A DNA stretch of 64,000 bases from Zygaena filipendulae (Eukaryota > Arthropoda > Insecta > Lepidoptera > Zygaenidae), in NCBI GenBank assembly GCA_907165275.2, contig OU015652.1, positions 12,291,001 through 12,355,000 on the forward strand, read 5' to 3'. Positions 22,311 to 34,600 of the stretch are shown piece by piece. Position 1 is the stretch's first letter; each line of letters begins with the position of its first letter. Made by a program: the position numbers and the translations under genes. The notes below the pieces were generated by a model, which was not told the origin of the DNA, searched no databases, and saw nothing but the letters and a program-made list of their open reading frames with translations.

Positions 22311-22734
22311 AGGAGCTATAATGTAGCATGTATTTCGGGATCAAGGTTTTTCCTTTTATCTAAATAATATTAATATTAAATGAAATGAAATGACACTAAA
22401 ACGTTGCACTACCTCTTTAATAGAATAGAATAAAAAGAATAGAAAAAAGTTTATTTGATACCATAAAGATAAAATAAGTACAAGCGTGAGTCTTAAACTA
22501 GAATAGTTGGTACCAAAATGGCTACCACTCAGCATTATGCCGTGGCACTAAGTTCCACGACGCTGATTTTCAGTGGCGACCGTAGAAGGGATATCAATTG
22601 CCTACATATTATGTATCTATCTGTTTTCTCCACAAATTGAGACGCTTGATCTATCAAATGAATCGATCAAAGTGATCAATGTGCATCCTATGGGATCATT
22701 TCGTTAGCCGTCTGTCTAAATATTTTACCACAAG

Positions 22735-22790
22735 TTATTACAGAACCCCCAAGTGCGCGAGTCCGACTCACACTGGGCCGGTTCTTTTTA
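22735..22790 (-). repeat. Fragment of the CCGGCCGAGTGC repeat
   Basis: 'gtgcgcgagtccgactcaca' and 'gggccggttctttttag' is the reverse complement of the head of the repeat at 44731-45024. Confidence 0.5.
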
Positions 22791-24077
22791 GTTAAATGAA
22801 AGACTATGAAATATTTAACTGCAGGTAGTGCCTTTGTCAGATGAGTTTGATTCACAGCGCAGTGAACCAAATAATAATAATTATGTAGTTACGAGGATTG
22901 CAGCAAATTGACCGCTGCTGTTCCGAGAATGGAAGTGGAAACGCTCCAACTGCCGCTTCACAGATAAATAGAAGCTAATTTCTTTCATAATGGTAGAGTT
23001 ACGGCGAATATTCTTGTGTAGAGTTACCAACGTGTTAGGTAGAGTTCGATCACTGATGCGGAAAAAGGAGTTTCTTTTTTGTTACCTACCGTAACTTTGT
23101 CAATTTCCAGAGGATGTTTCAAGAATAAAAATGGGTGAAACGGTGACTGTTAATATATAGGTACGATTACTATTTTGAAAAGATTATTAGTCGAATTTAC
23201 TAGTCTGTTATTGATTAGAACAATGATATTTTATGGGTATATATCATTGGATTAAACATTACATTAAATTTAATGACATTACATTACGGTTAGTAGTAAA
23301 CCGGAATAAATCTCGATAGAAAAACCTTTTTTTTTAACTTTTTTTATAAAACAAGCATTTATTCAAATGCGCTAAATTAGAATAAACAATGCATTGTCAT
23401 CCAAACTAAACGTGTATACAAAATTTCAGCTCAATCGGTTGAAGATAATAATATATTGCTTCAAAATTAAGTTGCGAGATTCCACCCGTACAAACATATT
23501 ATAGTTAGTTACATATGTAAGTACATTGCAAGTTGAATAAAATTTTTTAAAAAATAGTTTCACTGTCAAGAAGATACCTTTCTTAATATGTTAATCAACA
23601 GGTGCATATTGTTTGTCAAATTACGCTGCAGGTCCTGTGATTTCAGCTTTATTAAGTCTTTTATTAGATACTACACTCATTTATTACTCTGAGCTACACT
23701 GACACTATCAGTAATTTAAAAAAAATAACTGTAATATTTCTAATATAAGTAATATTGTGTCGCGTCCCACAGGTTGTTCGACTTTACAAAAGTACCTAAC
23801 CATGCCATTTTAATAGTACTGAGTATTGATCACTAACTCAGACAAATAGTCACACAGAACAGAAAACAAATAGAAGGGACATCAACTTAGTTTAGTATGA
23901 AAATAAAATATGAAAACCAGTGTCGCCGGGTGATTTTCGCGCACAAAACTATTCATCACGAACAAAAACATTCATTAACGTAAAGGAATGTATTAAACGC
24001 TTTATTATGTTTTTACTTGGTCACTGTTTTCAAAATTCATAGTTTTGGGAATATTGTGGTACCTACATAAATACTAG
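22791..24077. other. Gene-free stretch
   Basis: 23385-23500 holds phrases such as 'cgtgtatacaaaatttcagc' and 'tcaatcggttgaagata' that are common in lepidopteran repeats, but the copy is too decayed to classify. Nothing else recognised. Confidence 0.35.
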
Positions 24078-24356
24078 CTAAAAATAACAAAATATCGATT
24101 TAATTCAACAGACAAAAATACACGTAATGCTATTATTGGTTTGTGCTACCACTTTTCGATTTAAATTCGGTGCCCACTTAAGTTACGTCTTGTGTCTTAC
24201 GTCTGCCCACTTAGGTTATTCAGTTAACAACGAGCACGTGGCGGGAGTGGACTTAGCCCATCTACCTACTCCATATTTGGTTTGTCACCGACTTCAAATC
24301 AAAAAGTGGTAGCACAAACCAATAATAGTATTACGTGTATTTTTGTCTCTTGGATT
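24078..24356. mobile_element. Foldback element, 'GGTTTGTGCTACCAC' family
   Basis: The left arm 'acacgtaatgctattattgg' with 'tttgtgctaccac' is inverted at the right ('gtggtagcacaaaccaataatagtattacgtgt'). The centre carries 'gcccacttaggtt' blocks. Same family as 44291-44574, 47508-47690 and 55583-55966. The ORFs at 24127-24312 and 24282-24488 are products of the palindrome. Confidence 0.7.
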
Positions 24357-24904
24357 TCAAAATTCATAGCTTTGGGAATATTGTGGTACCTACATATACC
24401 TACTTGGGATGGCAGCAAAATAAGTTTTGGGCAACAGTTCCTTTGCACCCGTAGCGCGCCTGCCCCGCCTACATGCCTCTCAAGTTAATTTATTTGCTCT
24501 AGGGATAGTCAGCAACAAACTACAAAAATATGCGCTAGTGAGACCAAGCCCTAAGTTACCCAGCTCTTAAAGGGTTATAAGGCATAAAATTTTAATCTAC
24601 TAAAGAGCACCTGCCCGACTGCAAAAGCGCATGGATAATTTAAATAAGCAATTAAGCAATCACCTTGCTAGCACGCCACCTACCTTGCTAACTTCCACCT
24701 CCATAAATTCCAAGATTCCCTCAGGAACTCTTCGGTCAGGTTAAAAAGTCTCCATTAAGTTGCATATTTGGGCATGTTGGCTTCAAACAAATTGTGTGTT
24801 ATTGTTTTGCTTTTACCATATTTTATTTGGATGAGCGAGACACAGAAACCAAATAACACATCCTTGTAATTTAGAAAGTATTGCCTACCTAAGACTTACA
24901 CCTA
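24357..24904. other. Gene-free stretch
   Basis: Starts with a short direct duplication of the element's left flank ('tttgggaatattgtggtacctacata' occurs at about 24045 and 24371). Otherwise nothing recognised. Confidence 0.4.
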
Positions 24905-24988
24905 TCTACTAACTACTAATTTTTTCCCAGAATACCCGCCGGAACTACTACATTACCGCGGGTAAAACCGCGGGGAACAGCCAGTACC
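24905..24988 (+). mobile_element. Helitron-like 3' fragment
   Basis: 'ccagaatacccgccggaact' to 'ccgcgggtaaaaccgcggggaacagccagt'. Confidence 0.5.
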
Positions 24989-25071
24989 TAGCAGGATAAA
25001 AAAAAGGACATCGCCGAAACGGCTTTCATCTAGGTAGGTATAGAAAACGTGCTTAGCTTTACAGTCCATAC

Positions 25072-25233
25072 GTCCGGATTATAGATGGGGCCGGAGTCAA
25101 CCCGGTGCCTGGGAATAAACCCGATGTGAGCCCGATGTTTTCGGGTTTAAACCCAATAAAAGACCGTAAAATGCTGGCTTTGTTGGGTTGAAACCCAAGC
25201 ACCAGGTTGATTGCCCATCTATAGTCTCCGGAC
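25072..25233. mobile_element. Foldback MITE 'GTCCGGA' (162 bp)
   Basis: GTCCGGATTATAGATGGG at the left and CCCATCTATAGTCTCCGGAC at the right. The pairing continues inwards through 'caacccggtgcctggg' and 'cccaagcaccaggttg'. The next element, a Helitron-like copy, begins 4 bases after it. Confidence 0.65.
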
Positions 25234-25236
25234 CAA

Positions 25237-25515
25237 TCTATACTATAATAAAAGAGAGAATCTGCGATTCTGTACATTGAATATTTTTAACGAAAATTGA
25301 CAGGGGGAAAAAGGGTTTTTAAAAATCTTTTCTGTCTGTCTGTTCGCGATAATCTCCGAATCTACTGAACGGATTGTCATGCGGTTTTCACAGGTAGATT
25401 AAGCTTAGCCTGGAGCTACATATAGGCTTTGTTTCATTGAAATCGGATGTCGGGAAAAAAAATTGCGTAAAAAATTACCTTTCGCACGGGTGAAACCGCG
25501 GGGCACAGCTACTAG
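25237..25515 (+). mobile_element. Helitron-like element, long-arm subfamily
   Basis: Starts TCTATACTATAATAAAAGAG and ends 'gggtgaaaccgcggggcacagctactag'. Interior shared with 3926-4241. Confidence 0.7.
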
Positions 25516-25907
25516 ATGAATATATATATAGGCAAGTAATAATAACAATTTAATACTGCGGAGTAGATGTCTAATTAATGGAATATGACAAAACAAAACT
25601 TGTTACAAATACAATTAAATGTAGATTCTAAAAGTTTTCTGAACAAAACGCCTAATACCTTTGTGAGACTTTATTCAGCATGAAAATTTAGATATTGTAG
25701 ATATGACTTGGTCGAATAGGTAGGTAGGTATTTATCACTACATATTACAAACATAGTCCTCCGCCGCGTCTGTCTGTATGTCTGTTAGCGATAAACACAA
25801 AAACTAGTGAACGGATTTTCATGCGATTTCACTAGTAGATAGAATGATTCATGAGGAAGATTTAAATAGGTACATAATTTGTTTAGGTTTTGTGTAAATT
25901 GGTTAAA
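25516..25907. other. Gene-free stretch with Helitron-like scraps
   Basis: 25760-25870 shows 'gtctgtctgtatgtctgtta' and 'aacggattttcatgcgattt' as in 20860-21043, suggesting a decayed copy. Confidence 0.35.
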
Positions 25908-26089
25908 ATTCTTACTAATATTTTAAATGCGAAACTGATTTGTTTATTTATTTGTGTCGAAAATCACGAAATTTTACATGTACCTACACGTTCTCAGGGA
26001 TGCAGAGAAGGACATAGGGTACTTTTTATCTCGGAATTCCCGCGGGAACTCTATAATTAACCCGGGTGATACCACGGGGCACAGCTAAT
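25908..26089 (+). mobile_element. Helitron-like element
   Basis: 'ttactaatattttaaatgcg' to 'gggtgataccacggggcacagctaatt'; the hairpin is partly mutated. Confidence 0.55.
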
Positions 26090-26491
26090 TAGTCATAACG
26101 CAGCAAACGTTCCTGTGACATTATTTAATAATTAATTAATACGATGTATTATCTGTTATTAATTAAATTGCGCTGGGAAGGTAAAGGTAGCGTACAGATC
26201 AAAAATTAATTAAAATTTGTTCCCCGTATCAAAAGCACGTCTTGTTATCAAGAATTATTTCTTGGACTGTAAATTACAAGTCATTTGTTATCACAAAACT
26301 AAGCTAGAACAGAAATCATAACAGATTGCTCTAATATTCAACATCTGGGGGGCTAGATCCGTCTGTTATAAATAGGGTGCAATTTCAATTTACTAATGAA
26401 GTAATTAGTCGGACAGTGATCAATTGTACCGGAGTAGGTAGTAATTAACAAATTCTGGCACTTTATAGATATACGTAGATATTTATCTGTT
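26090..26491. other. Gene-free stretch
   Basis: No structure recognised. Confidence 0.4.
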
Positions 26492-26730
26492 ACTACTTGC
26501 GCCCCGCAATTTCACCCGCGTTAATTTCAGAGTTCCCGCGGGAATTCCGGGTAAAAAAGTACCCTATGTGTTAATCTGATGTATAAGCTATATTATTGTA
26601 AAGTTTCATTTAAACCCATCCAGTAGTTTTTGCGAGAAAGAGTAACAAACATCAACCCATCCATCCATCCATCCATCCATACATACATACATACTTACAA
26701 ACTTTGACGTTTATAATATTAGCATGATAC
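26492..26730 (-). mobile_element. Helitron-like element with (ATCC)n/(ATAC)n array
   Basis: Close in sequence to 21490-21720 and 29605-29842. The array at about 26658-26692 changes from ATCC to ATAC units. One end is 'ctacttgcgccccgcaattt', the other 'tttataatattagcatga'. Confidence 0.65.
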
Positions 26731-26804
26731 GTATAGGTACGTATAACATTCGAGAAGCTTTCTAAGAAGAATATTTTTATTGATTCCGACATCATACCTA
26801 ATCA

Positions 26805-26912
26805 ATGCGAAAGTGAATCTGTTTGTTACGCTTTCACGCCTCAACGGCTAAACGGATCATCATGACATTTTGCATACACGAGAAGGACAATATGTTATTT
26901 TTTATCCCTTCC
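26805..26912 (+). mobile_element. Helitron-like fragment, cut by a SINE
   Basis: 'aatgcgaaagtgaatctgtt' to 'ttattttttatccc'. The hairpin end is missing, and the next sequence is the tRNA-like head of a SINE, so the SINE probably inserted here. Confidence 0.45.
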
Positions 26913-26914
26913 CT

Positions 26915-27145
26915 TTCGACGACCCGATTAGCATAGTAGGTCACCATGCCTGCCCGCTAATAAAGAGGTTCCGGGTTCGATTCCCGGTGGGGGTGCACTT
27001 TGTGTAATGAACACAGGGTTCCACTTTCCAGTCCGGGTGTGTTTATTTATCTATAGTATAATAAATATTAATTATGTAATTATACTATGTACAATGTGTA
27101 CTATGATCACGTGTTGCTTGATTTCCACGACACAAGCTAATAAGA
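26915..27145 (+). mobile_element. tRNA-derived SINE with intact B box
   Basis: The head 'cgacgacccgattagcatag' followed by 'taggtcaccatgcctgcccg' resembles a tRNA 5' half with an A box. 'ccgggttcgattcccgg' (about 26971-26987) is a perfect T-arm with the polymerase III B box GGTTCGATTCC. 'tgtaatgaacacag' and 'gtccgggtgtgttta' follow, as in the widespread lepidopteran SINE from family knowledge. It does not fold as a functional tRNA because the acceptor ends do not pair, so I do not call a tRNA gene. Confidence 0.6.
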
Positions 27146-27149
27146 ACTT

Positions 27150-27295
27150 ACTATGGGATCTGCACGTTCCCATCCCCATTCCAGGTCGGCAACGCACCTG
27201 CATGCATTCTGGTGTTGCAGATGTCTATGGGCGGCGGTAATCACTTACCATCAGGTGTACCACTTGTCCGTTTGCCCCCTATGACATAAAAAAAA
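27150..27295 (-). mobile_element. Short interspersed element, reverse orientation (GTCATAGGGGGCAAAC family)
   Basis: Reverse complement of 9556-9720: 'cccatccccattccaggtcg' through 'ccgtttgccccctatgacat', then an A run. Confidence 0.7.
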
Positions 27296-27339
27296 CGTAG
27301 ATCTGTGTGTTGTGAAGTGGATTATTAATTATTATTTTT

Positions 27340-27510
27340 ATCCCAGAACTCCACGGAACCTCCGAAATTTACGCCGGTAATGTTGCATAGATACCACGTC
27401 ACGAAGTGTCAGGGGTAGGTACAGAAAGGATAAAAAGTAGATACCTTTATCCTGGACTTTCCGCGGGTACTCCTAAATTACCGCGGGTGAAACCGCCGGA
27501 ATAAGCTAGT
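27340..27510 (+). mobile_element. Helitron-like element, rearranged
   Basis: Two 'cccagaact/ctggactttccgcgggtactcc' blocks and the end 'ccgcgggtgaaaccgccggaataagctagt'. The duplicated block indicates an internal duplication or two merged copies. Confidence 0.5.
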
Positions 27511-28068
27511 GGTTTGACGAATAGAATATTTCTAATATATCTAATCTGATAGAATACCTATATGAATAATCTGAATAAATGTGATGAAGTTTTTCAAAGA
27601 TCTGACGAGCTTCATCTGCCGGTCATTTAGTATTAAAAAGGAACTCTGCATACGAAACTTAAGGAGAAAACACACAGTCGATGAAATGAGATCAAGTCGC
27701 AATAAATTACCTACAAATAGATTTTTTTTCAATTCGCTGACTATGAGATTGATTTTACGACAGGTACGAGTAGGTATCCTCTTTCATCTTATGAGATTAA
27801 TATAAATCCGCAAGATATTTTATTAAATAATTGATGCCATAGAATATTGAAATTCAAAAAAGAAAAATTAATGTACCTGAGTATGTATATAGGATTAAGT
27901 TTGATAACATTAAATAGCAAAAATAAGATCGAAGCGTGATCGATGTGAAAGTTTGCAAAGATGTTTGTTTAAATGTTTATTTCTCAGTCACGTTAAACGG
28001 CTGAACAGATTTGAATGAAAATGTATGTACTAGATATATGGTAAGTATTATTATGTTCTAGATTTTTT

Positions 28069-28385
28069 TTTATGTCATAGGGGGCAAACGGGCAAGTGGT
28101 ACACCTGATGGTAAATGATTACCGCCGCCCATGGACATCTGCAACACCAGAAGGCATGCAGGTGCGTTGCCGACCTGGAATGGGGATGGGAACTGGCTTT
28201 CAAGTGAGGCTGCCGGAACACACCGTTAGGTGCCTGGCGACAGATTTGCAACTTGAAGATGGTAGCTAGCCAGCGGGGCACTAGAGAGCGCCCTACCACC
28301 ATACTATGGTTTCCTCACGATGTTTTCCTTCACCGACAGCTCAAGCTCATTGTTAGGGTTTGAACCTACGCCTTTTAACACCTGA
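28069..28385 (+). mobile_element. Short interspersed element, longest copy
   Basis: 'tatgtcatagggggcaaacg' to 'gaacacaccgtta' is shared with 9556-9720. Here it continues through 'actatggtttcctcacgatg', 'ttttccttcaccgacagctc' and 'agggtttgaacctacgcc'. The last block is the complement of a B-box-like GGTTCAAACCC, so the polymerase III head may lie at this right end and the element may really read on the minus strand. Confidence 0.6.
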
Positions 28386-29085
28386 TTAACACTTAAGTTA
28401 CTTTTATACCGGCATTTCTGAACGAATATTGAAATGAACGTGTGCAAAGTCGCGAGGACAGGCTAACTTGAATTAGAATCAAATAAAAAAGTATAGGCAT
28501 TAGGCCGCGACAGTGACGTCACTTCACAACCGGGCATATATTGAGTAAAACAAACATATTATACATGCATGGTACTTTATTACACTGTACAATAAATATT
28601 GGATTGTATACAAAATATATAGAAATTACAAAAGATATTGTCAACGCTCTAGCGTACAAATAACATGAGTGTAAAATTACTTCTAACAATTTACTTTCCA
28701 TCATTCGTAAAAACTAATTTCAGCTTTAGATATTTTATTACATTAATTTAAAATTGTTTGCTGTGCAGAGCTTCCTAATCAATGTCAAAGCAAAGCCCTA
28801 ATTATTTTTACCGATTTGTAAATAAATAAATTTTTCGTACGAGATTGCAGGACATTTTGTCTTTTTGATCGGATGGCAAAGATACCTTACTTTGGAAAAC
28901 AAATAAACAGGAAAAGTGTCACATTGCCAAACAAAAATTTACCGTATAACGTATGTATAGTATCATAGTATGTATAGGTTACCACCAAATTACTACATAC
29001 ATTATACTAAACTTCAAATCTCAAACAATCTTTGGAGTAACTAAATACCTGCTCGTTACTTTATTGCGGTTTTCCCGATGTCTTA
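28386..29085. other. Gene-free stretch
   Basis: Contains an isolated TGACGTCA at 28514-28521. No repeat or coding structure recognised. Confidence 0.4.
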
Positions 29086-29322
29086 CCGCCGCACTCAGAG
29101 TCGACTTTAATGATTACTTAGTTAAATATAGATTTTTAAAACAAAACTGCCGCAATCAGATAAGTTTAATAAATTAATGTTAATTGGCATTTAACTAATT
29201 AAGTTACATCTCATTAAATGCCAATTAACATTAATTTACTGAACGTCTCTGATTGCGGCAGTTTTGTTTTAAAAATCTATACTTAACTAAGTAATCATTA
29301 AAGTAGACTCTGAGTGCGGCGG
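29086..29322. mobile_element. Complete foldback MITE 'CCGCCGCACTCAGAG'
   Basis: CCGCCGCACTCAGAGTCGAC to 'gtagactctgagtgcggcgg'. Almost identical to 10231-10475 including the core, so transposition was probably recent. Confidence 0.8.
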
Positions 29323-29604
29323 ATCATCGAGTCAAAGTAACCACCCCCTTATTTGACCGCGTGCAATCCTAAACAAAAACCCTTGCGATGTTCAAAGTAT
29401 TTTATCGCCGAAATGGCAGTAGCGAAACGATATCTCGATACGATTCCAAAATTCGAGATGCGAAAAAGGAGTGAGAAAAGAAAAAGAACAGATAGAAACG
29501 TGAGCGGTATAGAAAGAGGAAGAAATATTACATTACCTATGTATTACATCAATTACGTTCCTTTGCATTTATGGAAAACCAACTATTACCTCCTATATGG
29601 CAAT

Positions 29605-29842
29605 ACTAGTTGCGCCACGCGGTTTCACCCGCGTTAATTTCAGAGTTCCCGCGGGAATTCCGGGATAAAAAGTACCCTATGTGTTAATTTGATGTATAAG
29701 CTATATTATTGTAAAGTTTCATTTAAATCCATCCAGTAAGTTTTGCGTGAAAGAGTAACAAACATCCATCCATCCATCCATCCATCCATCCATCCATCCA
29801 TACATTTTTACAAACTTTCGCGTTTATAATATTAGTAGGATT
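29605..29842 (-). mobile_element. Helitron-like element with (ATCC)n array
   Basis: ACTAGTTGCGCCACGCGGTT to 'tttataatattagtaggatt'. The (ATCC)n array is at about 29763-29801, the longest of the three related copies. The ORF at 29353-29637 (94 codons) runs into it and is not supported. Confidence 0.7.
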
Positions 29843-30214
29843 ATTGTTATATCCATGAATACTATAATACTAGCTGTACCTACCTCCAGCGATTTCACTA
29901 GGTATGAAGAAAGAAGAAGAAGAAGAAAATACATTTATTTCAGCACAACACACAAGAAAAAGAAACAAACATCAACATTGCGTAAACTCGTAAATCAATT
30001 TCGGAATTCCCTGGGAGCTCTTTTTATCTGCTTATCAGTATCCCAAGTTACTCTGGGATAGTTACTATGTAGGTACTATGACTTCCTCTCAGTCAAAGGA
30101 TTTTTCGCATCGGTCTAATAGTTCCAGAGATTATACTTTACAAACAAACCTTTTCTTTATAACCCTGGATAGTTATAAAATTGATATTTAGAGTAACGAA
30201 AACTATTAATAATA

Positions 30215-30475
30215 ATAAATCCAATTTTACGCCTTAACGGCTCAAACCGATCACTATGAAATTTTGCACACAAGTTTTCAGGGGCGCAAAGAACATAGGG
30301 TACTTTTTGTCCCGGAATTCCCGCGGGAACTTCGAAATTACCACCGGTTAAATTTCATTTAATGAACACACGTTGTCAGGGGTAGGTACACAGGACATAA
30401 TTATGTTATTTTCGTCCTGGAATTCCCGCGGGAACTCCGTAATTACCGCGGGTGAAACCGCGGGGAACAGCTAGT
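30215..30475 (+). mobile_element. Two overlapping Helitron-like ends in tandem
   Basis: The block 'cccggaattcccgcgggaactt' recurs as 'cctggaattcccgcgggaact'. Only the second is followed by 'ccgcgggtgaaaccgcggggaacagctagt'. An internal direct duplication or nested insertion of the same family. Confidence 0.55.
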
Positions 30476-30958
30476 ACTTCTATAAGACAAAAAGACCGCA
30501 CAGACCGCATACGTGACATGATATCTACTCTACGTTACATTTGGGTTGCAATGCATTTCTGAGGCAAGAAATGAAATTATAAATTTTCATCTTTCAGCTT
30601 TTCAAGAAAATAACTAATTCCAAATTATCTGTAGGAAATGCGGTAACTTTCAGAGATGGACTTTATTGTGCCATAGCCTTACGGACGATCATCGTACCAT
30701 AAGACAAAATGAACCAACAATCTACGTACGTACTGGAGCTGCCTTTTTTAATCACAATCAAACCTTTTTTTCGTACAATAACTTAGGTATCACAAATAAA
30801 AAAAGAAATTGTAAACAATAGAATTATTTCATTAAAAATTTATTTTTCTTATAGATAAAATAATTTTCACTAAATTATCAGTGTACTTTATTGTTGTTCA
30901 CATAAAAAAGAGGTTGACGCAATTTGTGCGAAATTGATACCTACCTATTTTATAAGAT
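30476..30958. other. Gene-free stretch
   Basis: Nothing recognised. Confidence 0.4.
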
Positions 30959-31156
30959 ACTAGCCCCCTGCGGTTCACCCGCGGTAATTAAGGAGTTCCC
31001 GCGGGAATTCCAGGATAAAAAGTACCCTATGTCACTCAGGACTACCGTAGTTTCTTATGAGTGAAAGAATTTTCAAAATCGGTTCAGTACATCGAGAGAT
31101 TACCCCCTACAGCGTCACAAACTCACAAACTGTACCTTTTTTTAATATAACTATAG
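30959..31156 (-). mobile_element. Helitron-like element, reverse orientation
   Basis: 'actagccccctgcggttcac' to 'tttaatataactatagata'. The interior 'aatcggttcagtacatcgag' matches 36850-37045 and 38182-38389, a third subfamily with 'cctacagcgtcacaaactca'. Confidence 0.6.
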
Positions 31157-31603
31157 ATAAGTAACTTTACGTAGAAAAACTCTGAGCAGTAGTAATGAGC
31201 GGTTAGTTCTAAGTATAGGTATAGATTAAAAGAAACGGTGTTCAAGATTACTGCTAAGCAATAAGGTACAAAATACCGTGGCCCGTATTTATGTTGTAGC
31301 TAAATTTTTGTACAATACCGTTGCCGATCGTAATATAGCAGTGGAAAACAATGTATAGGTAAACAATAGAAGAGGCACCCAGTGCACGTAGTGATGCAAT
31401 TTCGTGGGTGGTGGAAACACGTGAAATTACTAATTTTGAATGAAACTAACATTTTATTTGTAATATTTCTATGACCAAACAAAGCTCTATAGGACACCTC
31501 GCCAAGTGGTCTCCTAGATAAAAAAAAAATATCATTTATTTTTACGCGTTCGTCGTTTGTTTTATACTTATATTTAGTCATTTAGCCATTTTACCAGCCG
31601 TCG

Positions 31604-31658
31604 TTTTATCGATTCTCGTCGACATATTGTATCGTTTTGTCGACGAGAATCGATAAAA
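31604..31658. repeat. Perfect 20-bp inverted repeat with 15-nt spacer
   Basis: TTTTATCGATTCTCGTCGAC (31604-31623) is exactly inverted at 31639-31658. 'tgactcgataaaattttatc' follows, adding a further short palindrome. The stem is shorter than a typical insect pre-miRNA, and no family match is known to me. Confidence 0.6.
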
Positions 31659-34600
31659 TGACTCGATAAAATTTTATCGTGTTGCGCATCTTAGCCCCGC
31701 AGATCGCTTTCACCACCATATTACGATCGCTAGGAAAATCTAGTTTGAATAGGGAAGTACAAAATTAGGTACCCGTATTTTTGAACGCAACTTAGACCCC
31801 GAGTTGGTCTCACTCACTTTAATGAAAATTTCCGTTAATTTAGGTACGAGGTTAAGGGCCTAATTCACCAATTATTGTTTAATTTGTTAGGTCACAATAC
31901 TAAGTTGACTAACAAACAAATCTGATAAAAATTCTACTAAATAGTTGACAAAAACTTGACGGATGAAATAATATGCATCTAATTTATTATCCACTCGTTG
32001 ACTACCGGAGGCTTAGATTAATTCCTTTTCAATTTAAATAATACCAACTACAAAATTGAATCATATTACCTATTAAGTTTTTTATTTACATATAAATAAG
32101 GTTAGGTAAATTTTTTTAACTTGCACTAATCGCCCTGTGAGCAATTTTACTTATTCACATTTTATAAAATGATAATTATAACAAAGTACAAATCCTGTAT
32201 ATTTATTGAAATGGACAGTATTATTGTAGGCGTTTGTTTTTTTTTTATTTTATTTTCAGTGGCCACATAACCCACGCCACTAGATGGCACCACTAAATGC
32301 ATTTATCACTATTGATGAATAAACAACTGGCTAAAATACAGAATGTTTCTAAAAAAAAATATTATACAATATAAGCCTGAAGCCACTTTAGTACCATCAA
32401 TCAATATAAATTATATCAATCAATTTAATTCAGTTTTGTATGGGGCTCGGTAGACTTTTCGCCTAATCATGAGCAGACATTTTAAATTACAAAAAGAATT
32501 GAAATTTGAAATTTCATAGGTTTTTAACTCGGAAGAACGTTTTTAAATATTTAACAGATCACATGATTTTATGTAAAGAAAGACAATTAACGACATCACA
32601 CTTCCATGGTGACATTTTTTCATTCCATGGATTGTTGTTTGATTTTTCCACACTATTGTAAAGACTAAAGAGGTATTCACATGTTTAGCCTCAAACATAA
32701 TGCGAAATGGTAGAACATAAAATGTACATTTAATTTAATAAATAGATATTAATCTATCTAATAAATCTATTTTAGTTAAAAAAAAATTAAACAAAACTCT
32801 ATCGACAATAAATACACTAGGTAATATCTTAAATCAACTTAAATGAGTATGATTACTATTATGACCGTAAGATTATGCATCTTAATTATATTAACAAAAA
32901 GGATTTTAAATCAGATCTAGATTAGTATAATATATAAAGTAATCTCGAAATAGAATAAAAATAATTTATGTTTGAGTGAATAAATTTTGAAATTTGTTTC
33001 AGCTTATGAAAAGTTTAAACGATTTTTTTTTTTTCATTGGAAATGCTTATTACAAAACTTTCGTTTTTACAAACGTTAATTTTTAAGTCAAGGGACGGAA
33101 TATTCGTATTTTTTTTTAAATCATATAGGTTTATTGATAGCATGATAGTACGAAACCAAACAATAGGTAGTGTAAGTACAACATTCCCCTAATTTGAAAA
33201 AATAATATAAAGTATGAAAAGTCAGTGAAAAATTAACGAAAACAAATTATTGAACTTTATTAAATTTAAATAAGTGCTAAAAGTACTGAGCAACATTCCA
33301 TCTTATAATTTAACTGGTGAAAGCGATTTTACAAAAGTCGTCTAAAATTTAATATCAATATTTATTTTCGTGTAGAAAAACGTCTGAAAAATTCTTGTAA
33401 AAGCTCGGTTAGTATTAAAAAAAAATTAACGAAACAAATTGCAAGTTAAAAATAGCAAAGCGACTTTAAATATAAAAACGATAAATTGTACTTCTCAAAA
33501 TTTATATAGGTACATTATTATTAAATCAATATAAATAGTTTCTAAAATACCCATATGGAATGGCTACACAAGCGAATTTATTTATTGTTTTTATTTGCGG
33601 CATCCATTAATTTTGTGTCTATAATATTATATTCTCATCGATATTTATACGTATATATTAAGTATATGAAATAATATCATGTACCTGCTATATGTACGAG
33701 GATCACTAGCGTTAATTAGAAGAGCAGCGGATGTCATAGACAACGCCTCAGTTCTCCAAGAAAAATCTGGGATAAGGACGTTTTGCGCCTGACTTCACAT
33801 TTCATCTTTTACCTCTCTCAAACCTTAAAATAATCTTCATATTATTTAAAGAAGCTCAGCCGAAAGTACTGTGAAGTTTTAGATACATGAAATTTGGCCA
33901 GGCGGGGGTCTATAGGGGGCAATGGGTGCACTTGCCCCCCCTGATGACTTAATCAGACCTTAGGAAAATTTCTGAAAAATCAATATTCAAAAAATTTCGT
34001 GGGGGGTGCAATCAAAACTGGCCCCCCTCAACCAAATCCTAGAATTGCCTGAATTTGGCACAAGGCTTTCTCGGCTTAATGCGGTTAAGCTAGTATCAGC
34101 GTATGTGGGGAAATCTTTGTCGAGGCGGAAATGGTGTAATTCTGTGTTCTGCGCGAGCAAGATTGATACTGAGGGGTTTCACGAATTCTCATGAAGACTT
34201 GTGGGAACATACCCGTACTACGTGACCCATTCAGAGGGGATCTTCTAAATACCACGTTTGGTGGAGGTGGGCGGGGGTTTAGGTGTCGTCACGTAGTCAT
34301 TATCCTCTAGGGAAATCTTGCGTTTTTCGAGCTATATTAAAATATGATATTTTTTTAGTTTTAATTGTAGGTATGCAGTTATGCTCTCAGTTGGCGGCAT
34401 GCGGTAAGCGCGGTATTTAAAGAGAAATACGAACCAAACTTTCTATTTGCAAAAAACCACTTTTATGAATTACTAGATGACAACTAAGGGGGAGCGGGGG
34501 AGTCTTGGCATATACTACGGTCACGCAGTATGGGTATGTTCCCTAACACCATACATGACCCTTCCCCCCCTTTAAAATACAAATTGAGGTATTTAATTCT

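Noticed and set aside
26915..27000. Possible tRNA gene
   Set aside because: The T-arm and B box are perfect, but the acceptor stem does not pair and the sequence runs into a known SINE body, so it is the SINE head.
29353..29637. 94-codon ORF with a basic stretch (RKRSEKRKRTDR)
   Set aside because: Runs into a Helitron-like element at its end and has no recognisable domain or splice context.
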